Of a DNA stretch of 25,693 bases, positions 20,824-25,693 are shown in pieces. The translations under genes and the position numbers were made by a program. The notes below the pieces were generated by a model. It was not told the DNA's origin. It saw only the letters and a list, made by a program, of their open reading frames with translations, and did not search any database. Numbering within the stretch: position 1 is the stretch's first letter; every line of letters starts with the position of its first letter. The stretch is from Nitrospirota bacterium (GTDB lineage Bacteria; Nitrospirota; Thermodesulfovibrionia; Thermodesulfovibrionales; JdFR-88). The DNA lies in NCBI GenBank assembly GCA_021819985.1, contig JAKAEG010000002.1:1-25693 (forward strand), given 5' to 3'.

Positions 20824-22527
20824 ATGATCGTAAGAAAACGTCTGGGCGAGATGCTGATCGAAAGCGATCTCCTGACAAAGGCGGAACTTGAGAAAGCCCT
20901 GGAGGGACAAAAAGGGTCCGGGCTGAAACTCGGGAAATTTCTCGTTCAGCGGGGCATCGTCTCCGAAATGCAAATATGCCAGATGCTGTGCGCGCAGATC
21001 AAGATAAAAAGATACCATCCGGAACAGTTCCCGGTCGAACTCGGGCTTGCCGAGCTGATCCCTTACGATATGGCCCAGAAATGCCAGGCCGCTCCCTTGC
21101 AGAGAAAAGGCCGCCTGCTTATCGTGGCGACGGCGGACCCTTTGGACATACCGGCGATGGACTCTATCGAAGACCGGACAAACTGTGAAGTGGAGCCCAT
21201 CATATGCACGGAAATGGAATTGACGAAGCTGCACAGGATACTCTACCCGGCACAAATGGGACTGGGCGGGGTTGTGGCCGGCATGGACGGGGAAGACGGG
21301 CCCGCATTTGAAAAAGCGGAAGACGCACTGGAGGATATCCAGGTCGCGGCGACGCAGGAAATCGGAAATACCCCTGCTATCATACGGATGGTAAACTCTA
21401 TTTTTGCAAACGCTATCCAGGAACGGGCAAGCGACATCCACATAAGCCCGCAGCAGAGCGGCATACAGGTAAGGTTCAGGATCGACGGCAGGCTCCACGG
21501 AATGCCTGCCCCGCCAAAATCGATGTTTCTGCCTGTGGTGGCGCGCATCAAGATACTGGCGGGTATGGACATAACCCAGTCCAGGGTCCCGCAGGACGGG
21601 CGGTTTACACTCCGCCTGGGCGGCAAGCTCATAAACGTTCGTGCTTCGACCATCCCCACGCTGCATGGCGAAAACCTTGTGCTCAGGCTCCTGGACACCA
21701 GTTCCGGCATCCTGACCCTGGACAGGCTCGGCATGCCGCAGGAGGAATCAGAAAAGATAAGGAGCATGATCCATAAGCCATATGGAATGATACTGAGCAC
21801 CGGCCCGACCGGCAGCGGAAAAACAAGCAGTTTGTATGCCATTATCCAGGAGATCGACACTCCGGAGGAGCATATAATCACCCTTGAGGACCCGGTGGAG
21901 TACAAAATAGAGAGCATCCGTCAGATACAACTGAACGCAAAGGCCGGCATGACCTTTGCCAGCGGCCTCAGGGCGATCCTCCGCCAGGATCCCGATGTGA
22001 TAATGGTCGGTGAGATTCGCGACAGCGAAACCGCCGGTATCGCGGCCCGGGCGGCCCAGACAGGTCACCGCCTGTTGAGCACCATGCATACCAATGACGC
22101 CGCCGGGGCGGTTTCCAGGCTTGTGGACATGGGTATCGAACCATATCTTGTTTCCTCGATCCTCCTGGTGTCTTTTGCCCAGAGACTATTGAGGACGAAC
22201 TGCTCTTACTGCAAGGAGCCTTACACACCCCCCGAGCGCGCGCTGGCTGCCTGGGGCATGGACCGTATGGAAGGCGCGGTCTTCATGCGCGGGCGTGGAT
22301 GCCAGCAATGCATGCAGACGGGTTTCAGCGGAAGGACGGGTATTTTCGAGGTCCTTGTAAATGATGAGAACGTACAGGATATGATCCTCAGGAAGGCGCC
22401 GGCCCAGGAGATAACGCGCGAGGCGGTTTCATCGGGCAGGATGAGGACTCTAAAGCAGGATGCGGCTGATAAAATAGCCAAAGGCGTTACCACCCTTGAG
22501 GAAGCACAGGCGGCGGTAATGTCATAA
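20824..22527 (+). CDS. mshE: Type IV pilus extension ATPase with N-terminal MshEN c-di-GMP-binding domain
   Basis: A 567-residue cytoplasmic GspE/PilB-family ATPase. The N-terminus is an MshEN domain: two 24-residue motifs (residues 6-29 RLGEMLIESDLL... and 35-58 KLGKFLVQRGIV...) separated by exactly 5 residues, the arrangement that binds c-di-GMP. The first motif has Asp15 where Gly is usual and the second starts with Lys instead of Arg. The ATPase core has Walker A GPTGSGKT (Lys333), an Asp box, Walker B DVIMVGEIRD and a His box TGHRLLSTMHTNDA. A zinc-type tetracysteine motif follows (Cys460, Cys463, Cys493, Cys496). It powers pilus assembly, probably gated by c-di-GMP. It begins 20 bases after the secretin stop with a weak CGGGG site. 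Confidence 0.95.
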   Translation: MIVRKRLGEMLIESDLLTKAELEKALEGQKGSGLKLGKFLVQRGIVSEMQICQMLCAQIKIKRYHPEQFPVELGLAELIPYDMAQKCQAAPLQRKGRLLIVATADPLDIPAMDSIEDRTNCEVEPIICTEMELTKLHRILYPAQMGLGGVVAGMDGEDGPAFEKAEDALEDIQVAATQEIGNTPAIIRMVNSIFANAIQERASDIHISPQQSGIQVRFRIDGRLHGMPAPPKSMFLPVVARIKILAGMDITQSRVPQDGRFTLRLGGKLINVRASTIPTLHGENLVLRLLDTSSGILTLDRLGMPQEESEKIRSMIHKPYGMILSTGPTGSGKTSSLYAIIQEIDTPEEHIITLEDPVEYKIESIRQIQLNAKAGMTFASGLRAILRQDPDVIMVGEIRDSETAGIAARAAQTGHRLLSTMHTNDAAGAVSRLVDMGIEPYLVSSILLVSFAQRLLRTNCSYCKEPYTPPERALAAWGMDRMEGAVFMRGRGCQQCMQTGFSGRTGIFEVLVNDENVQDMILRKAPAQEITREAVSSGRMRTLKQDAADKIAKGVTTLEEAQAAVMS

Positions 22528-22534
22528 AGATGAT

Positions 22535-23749
22535 ATGAACTACTCTTATCAGGCAATAAACGGTGTCGGCAGCGTTGTGAAAGGGACCATCGACGCGGCT
22601 TCGGTACAGGCAGCCGAAGAGGCCATCGCTTCAGGCGGGCTTATACCCGTGCGGGTCGCGCCGGCAAAAGCAAAAGAAGGATCCTTCGAAAAACGTGCAT
22701 TTGGAACAGGCCAAAAAGTGAAGACCCGCGAGCTCATACTGTTTTCAAAACAGTTCCGCTCGATGTTCAACGCTGGAATCCCCATCCTTCGAATACTGGA
22801 AGTGCTCGAAAAGCAGTCAGAAAACAGCTCGTTAAAAAAAGCCGCCTCTGCCATAAGAGAAGATATCAGCCAGGGCCATTCACTTATGGAAGCTATGGAG
22901 AGGCATTCATCGATCTTTTCACCCCTTTATCGAAGCATGATAGGCGCTGGGGAGACAAGCGGAAAAGTCCCCGAGGTGCTGGAGCGGCTCTCGTATATGC
23001 TGGAGCACGAAGACAGGGTGAAATCGGACATCCGCTCCGCTATGCAGTATCCGGTAGTTGTGGTTATTACGCTTGCGGGAGCGTTTTTTTTCCTCCTCGC
23101 GTTTGTGATCCCCAAATTCACCGCGGTGTTTTCGAAAGCGCACCTCACTCTGCCGCTGCCCACACGGATCGCCATTTCCATGCACGATGCCCTTTTGGGA
23201 CACGGTTTTACCATATTGCTGGCGACCATAGGCCTCATAGCCTGCCTCAGGATGTATTTGAAAACGGAAAAAGGCATTTTTGTGAAAGACGCCTTCCTGC
23301 TCCGCCTGCCGGTTTTCGGCCCTCTATTCATCAAGGCGGCCGTTTCCCGTTTTTCAAGCATTCTTGCCATACTGCTGTCAAGCGGCGTACCTGTAATTAA
23401 TGCTTTTACGGTCCTTTCCGGGTCAATAGGTAACTCGGCCATCGCCCGCGCCTTCGATTCCATTAAAGGGCAGATGGTTGAGGGGAAAGGCATTGCAGGT
23501 CCGTTGTCTGAGGCAAAATACTTTACCCCCATGGTGGTGAGCATGGTTGCCATCGGAGAGGAATCAGGCGAACTGGAAGAGATGCTTCAGGAAATAGCGG
23601 TCCATTACGACGAGGAGGTGAAATATGCGGTAAGCAGGCTGGCTGATCTGATAACGCCTGCCTTGACAGTGGCGCTGGCTTTTGTGGTGGGGTTTTTTGC
23701 CCTGGCGATTTTCATGCCCATGTGGGACATGACCAAGATGGTCAAATAA
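22535..23749 (+). CDS. mshG: Pilus inner-membrane platform protein (MshG/PilC/GspF family)
   Basis: A 404-residue polytopic platform protein that converts ATPase motion into pilin extraction. It has a short N-terminal domain (MNYSYQAINGVGSVVKGTIDA) and two repeated GspF domains: LILFSKQFRSMFNAGIPIL...GHSLMEAME and RFSSILAILLSSGVPVINAF...GKGIAGPL, each ending in a GE-(T/E)SG motif (GAGETSGKVPEVL; AIGEESGELEEML). Three transmembrane segments lie at about 167-195, 223-242 and 376-398. Length and layout are full for the family. It starts 7 bases after the ATPase stop and is followed 36 bases later by the first pilin gene, so it is in the same operon. Confidence 0.94.
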   Translation: MNYSYQAINGVGSVVKGTIDAASVQAAEEAIASGGLIPVRVAPAKAKEGSFEKRAFGTGQKVKTRELILFSKQFRSMFNAGIPILRILEVLEKQSENSSLKKAASAIREDISQGHSLMEAMERHSSIFSPLYRSMIGAGETSGKVPEVLERLSYMLEHEDRVKSDIRSAMQYPVVVVITLAGAFFFLLAFVIPKFTAVFSKAHLTLPLPTRIAISMHDALLGHGFTILLATIGLIACLRMYLKTEKGIFVKDAFLLRLPVFGPLFIKAAVSRFSSILAILLSSGVPVINAFTVLSGSIGNSAIARAFDSIKGQMVEGKGIAGPLSEAKYFTPMVVSMVAIGEESGELEEMLQEIAVHYDEEVKYAVSRLADLITPALTVALAFVVGFFALAIFMPMWDMTKMVK

Positions 23750-23785
23750 CAAAGAACGGATTTAGTGGACTAAAAAGGAGATGAA

Positions 23786-24277
23786 ATGAAAAACATGAAG
23801 AGGATTCTGGGGAGCGAGGGAGGTTTTACCCTTATCGAGATGATAGCGGTAATAGTGATAATCGGCATTCTGGCCGCCGTCGCTATTCCAAAGTACATGA
23901 ACGCCCAGGACCAGGCCAAGATATCAGCAGTGGATGGCGCTTTGGGCGCAGTAACGGCAAATATCACATCGACGTATGCGCAAATTCTCACAGACGGGTG
24001 CTCGCCAAAGGATGTCACTTTTAATGGCGTTTCGTGGGTATGCAAAGGTGGAAACGATCCTCTGGGGAATAAACCCACTCCCGCGACGAGCGTCGGAGAT
24101 TTTACGGCCAAATACGCTACAGGCGTGGACTGTGCCGCAGGCACCAACACGTGTATAGACGTAAGTATTGATACTACAAAGCCGCCAACTTGGCTGTCTA
24201 CGTATCCGCCGACGGGATCAACAGACCCTCTAACGGGCAAGCTTCCTACTATAAAGAAGGCGGTGGCTTTGTACTAA
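23786..24277 (+). CDS. Prepilin, probable major (MshA-like) pilin
   Basis: A 163-residue type IV prepilin. The leader of 13 residues ends GSEGG, with cleavage before FTLIEM; Glu at +5 (residue 18) and the hydrophobic N-terminal helix (IAVIVIIGILAAVAIPKYMNAQ) are canonical, so the N-terminal Phe would be methylated after cleavage. The globular part has four Cys (DGCSPK, WVCKGG, VDCAAGTNTCID), enough for two disulfides. AAAAAGGAG is 6 bases before ATG 23786, the best ribosome binding site of the operon, fitting a highly made subunit. A stem-loop follows the gene at 24293-24323. Being first in the pilin block it could be MshA or MshB; no prepilin peptidase gene is in the window. Confidence 0.9.
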   Translation: MKNMKRILGSEGGFTLIEMIAVIVIIGILAAVAIPKYMNAQDQAKISAVDGALGAVTANITSTYAQILTDGCSPKDVTFNGVSWVCKGGNDPLGNKPTPATSVGDFTAKYATGVDCAAGTNTCIDVSIDTTKPPTWLSTYPPTGSTDPLTGKLPTIKKAVALY

Positions 24278-24292
24278 ATATCGCTTGGCAGG

Positions 24293-24323
24293 GCGTCGCA
24301 TTTTACTAAAAAAATTGCGACGC
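24293..24323 (+). other. Stem-loop between major and minor pilin genes
   Basis: GCGTCGCA (24293-24300) and TGCGACGC (24316-24323) form a perfect 8-bp stem around a 15-base A/T-rich loop; flanking TTGGCAGGGCG and CGCCGCCCGGCAA can pair imperfectly to extend it. No T run follows, so it looks more like an RNA-stability or partial-attenuation element than a full terminator. Confidence 0.5.
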
Positions 24324-24344
24324 GCCGCCCGGCAAATTGTGATT

Positions 24345-24800
24345 ATGTTCCGGCTACCAGAAGATAACAGCGGTTTCACCATGATCGAGATAATCGCGGT
24401 GCTTGTAATTATCGGGGTCCTTGCGGCCATCGCCATTTCACGGGCCATATCCACCTCGGAATACAGCCTGGTCTCAGAGGCCGAAATATTGAAGAACAAC
24501 CTGCGATTCGCCCAGATTAAGGCCATGGGTGACGTATCGCCCGACACATGGGGAATCAGTGTCAGCAGCGCCTCTTACAGGCTTGTCTGCACCGGTGCCA
24601 ATTGCCCGCAAATGGTTACCAACCTGCCGGGCGACAGCTCTTCCACGCATTCATTCTCAGGCGGCATATCCGCATCTTCTGCGGCAATAAACTTCGATAC
24701 CTGGGGCAGTCCGGCCGGCAAGACGCTCACTGTTATCCTAACCGATGGGTCCCAAAAGGCTGCCATTTCGGTCACGGCGAATACGGGATACATACCATGA
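24345..24800 (+). CDS. Minor prepilin, GspH/MshC-like
   Basis: A type II secretion/type IV pilus-like prepilin of about 151 residues. From ATG 24345 the leader is MFRLPEDNSG, cleaved before FTMIEI, with Glu at +5 and a hydrophobic helix IIAVLVIIGVLAAIAISRAI. The C-terminal part is beta-rich (NFDTWGSPAGKTLTVILTDGSQKAAISV), as in GspH/MshC-type minor pilins, with one Cys pair (LVCTGANC). The start is uncertain: none of the candidates (TTG 24285, GTG 24339, ATG 24345) has a ribosome binding site, and TTG 24285 lies ahead of the stem-loop, which would then be coding. The stop overlaps the next ATG (ATGA). Confidence 0.82.
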   Translation: MFRLPEDNSGFTMIEIIAVLVIIGVLAAIAISRAISTSEYSLVSEAEILKNNLRFAQIKAMGDVSPDTWGISVSSASYRLVCTGANCPQMVTNLPGDSSSTHSFSGGISASSAAINFDTWGSPAGKTLTVILTDGSQKAAISVTANTGYIP

Positions 24801-25252
24801 AAGGGAAGCGTCAGGCCAGGCCTCAATGCAATAACGGATTTACCCTGATCGAGGTGATCATTACAATTGTTGTCGCGGCTATCCTTGCGTCCATGATTTT
24901 TTCCTATTTTGGGACAGCAATAACCGGTAGCGCGACTCCGGTCAGCCGTCTTGAAACGGCTTTGGCCGCCCAGTCTGCGATTGAAAATGTCACCGCCGAT
25001 TATATGGCAAATTACACATCGAATCTTTCCGGTCTGCAAAACAAAGTCGGCAGGGAGGGCCAGGCTTTAAATGTTTCTTATGGAAATGGCACGATCATTG
25101 ACAATCATTTCATAACATGGAGTGCCAATAATGAGGTCCGCGTTCAGACGCCTTCCGTCAGTAATTGCCTGAAGGTAACTGTCAGGGACAGTATTGGCGA
25201 GTCGCTGACGCAAATCTTTACTGGCGGCGACCAAGGGGTCAACTGTCAATGA
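24797..25252 (+). CDS. Minor prepilin, MshD-like
   Basis: A 151-residue prepilin. Leader MKGKRQARPQCNNG is basic and is cleaved before FTLIEV; Glu at +5 and the helix VIITIVVAAILASMIFSYF are canonical. The globular part is rich in Asn/Thr/Ser with a Cys pair (SNCLKVTV and the C-terminal GVNCQ), typical of a small beta domain. The ATG overlaps the previous stop by 4 bases, and its own stop overlaps the next ATG in the same way, so the three minor pilins are translationally chained. Assignment as MshD rests on order in the locus rather than sequence detail. Confidence 0.85.
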   Translation: MKGKRQARPQCNNGFTLIEVIITIVVAAILASMIFSYFGTAITGSATPVSRLETALAAQSAIENVTADYMANYTSNLSGLQNKVGREGQALNVSYGNGTIIDNHFITWSANNEVRVQTPSVSNCLKVTVRDSIGESLTQIFTGGDQGVNCQ

Positions 25253-25693
25253 AACGCACCTATCCGTTTTTAAGGAGAGCAGGCGGCAACGAAAGCGGAT
25301 TTACCCTGATCGAGATGATAGCGGCAATCACGATCGGGGCGATTATCTTTTCGATTGCGGGCATGTGGATAGTCAGTGTGACAAACAGTTTGCTCCTCGT
25401 AAAGCAGAACTCGTCAACGGCCCTCAAAGTGCAGGCCGCTACGCTGCGGCTGGAAAAAGAGTTTCACATAATAACAGCGGTTTCCTCGGGGAGTGCGGCA
25501 CAACTTAATTACACAAATAACAGGGGAGGAAGCCCTGCAAACCACATATTGGCGATGTCGGGCACGACCATTCAGTTGGACGGCAATACACTCCTCGATA
25601 ATATAGCAAGCTTCACGCTGACTTATTCTGCCGCATACAACGGGACATTCACCTCAAATTGGGCCGCGGGTGACAAGGTCATCAATCTCAGTT
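25249..25693 (+). CDS. Minor prepilin, MshO/GspJ-like, 3' end outside the window
   Basis: A partial gene of 148 visible codons with no stop before the right edge. The leader (MKRTYPFLRRAGG then NESG, 17 residues) is basic and is cleaved before FTLIEM, with Glu at +5. The helix is AAITIGAIIFSIAGMWIV, followed by a helical stretch (KVQAATLRLEKEFHII) and then beta-rich sequence with LDNIASFTLTY, a pattern seen in GspJ/MshO/PilW-type pseudopilins that help form the pilus tip. ATG 25249 overlaps the previous stop (ATGA). Further msh genes probably follow beyond the window. Confidence 0.82.
   Translation, partial: MKRTYPFLRRAGGNESGFTLIEMIAAITIGAIIFSIAGMWIVSVTNSLLLVKQNSSTALKVQAATLRLEKEFHIITAVSSGSAAQLNYTNNRGGSPANHILAMSGTTIQLDGNTLLDNIASFTLTYSAAYNGTFTSNWAAGDKVINLS

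Noticed and set aside
20371..21666. 431-codon minus-strand open frame
   Set aside because: It lies antisense across the secretin and ATPase genes, both of which have clear family motifs; its product shows no recognisable motif and odd His/Arg-rich composition, typical of a shadow frame in GC-rich coding DNA.
22927..23553. 208-codon minus-strand open frame
   Set aside because: Antisense to the platform-protein gene with no motif or ribosome binding site.
24548..25252. Longer 234-codon version of the third prepilin
   Set aside because: The extension overlaps the preceding pilin out of frame, and the prepilin leader begins properly at ATG 24797 with a 4-base stop/start overlap.
1..25693. tRNA or rRNA genes
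   Set aside because: No cloverleaf with a conserved GTTCGA-type T-loop and acceptor pairing and no rRNA-like conserved stretches were noticed in the intergenic regions; this was judged by eye only.

Overview
The window looks like chromosomal DNA of a Gram-negative anaerobic or facultatively anaerobic bacterium. An outer-membrane secretin, lipoproteins and an MSHA-type pilus point to a Gram-negative envelope. Formate-tetrahydrofolate ligase, an AcsE-like methyltetrahydrofolate methyltransferase and an oxygen-sensitive two-subunit class I fumarase point to anaerobic one-carbon metabolism. Together with dispersed GTCATTCC/GGAATGAC palindromes this suggests a Desulfobacterota- or Nitrospirota-like lineage, but that is inference; no rRNA or taxonomic marker is present.

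Layout. (1) 42-4778: fhs (+) ends at a 40-bp palindromic bidirectional terminator. It faces a minus-strand pair, a NifU C-terminal-type Fe-S scaffold followed by a small unknown protein. A 184-bp MITE-like element with perfect 21-bp terminal inverted repeats separates that pair from hemL (+), which is followed by a universal stress protein. (2) 4745-7937: a minus-strand operon of an AcsE-like methyltransferase, fumarase alpha, fumarase beta and an NDUFA9-like SDR. It is divergent from a SufR-like Fe-S/HTH regulator (8285-8908), and the shared intergenic region holds three dyads. (3) 9208-11851: accessory genes, namely a small membrane protein, a SurA-like lipoprotein lacking its PPIase domain, a DUF3553-like protein translationally coupled to an O6-alkylguanine-DNA alkyltransferase, and a 63-residue Ala/Pro/Asn-rich lipoprotein. 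(4) 12157-15972: a chemoreceptor with a degenerate CZB domain behind a sigma-28-like promoter, then a membrane GGDEF-EAL protein with a degenerate GGDEF site and an intact EAL domain. (5) 16266 to the right edge: an MSHA-like type IV pilus operon: PilM-PilN fusion, PilO-like, PilP/MshK-like, MshL-type secretin, MshE-type ATPase with an N-terminal c-di-GMP-binding MshEN domain, MshG/PilC platform protein and four prepilins, the last cut by the window edge.

The most coherent system is region 4-5: a predicted c-di-GMP phosphodiesterase directly upstream of a pilus whose extension ATPase carries the c-di-GMP receptor module. The second is the divergon in region 2, where a putative Fe-S-sensing repressor faces an operon with an Fe-S fumarase and a methyl-H4folate enzyme. 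Both are hypotheses from gene content and motifs. I see no tRNA, rRNA, CRISPR array, transposase gene or obviously broken gene.
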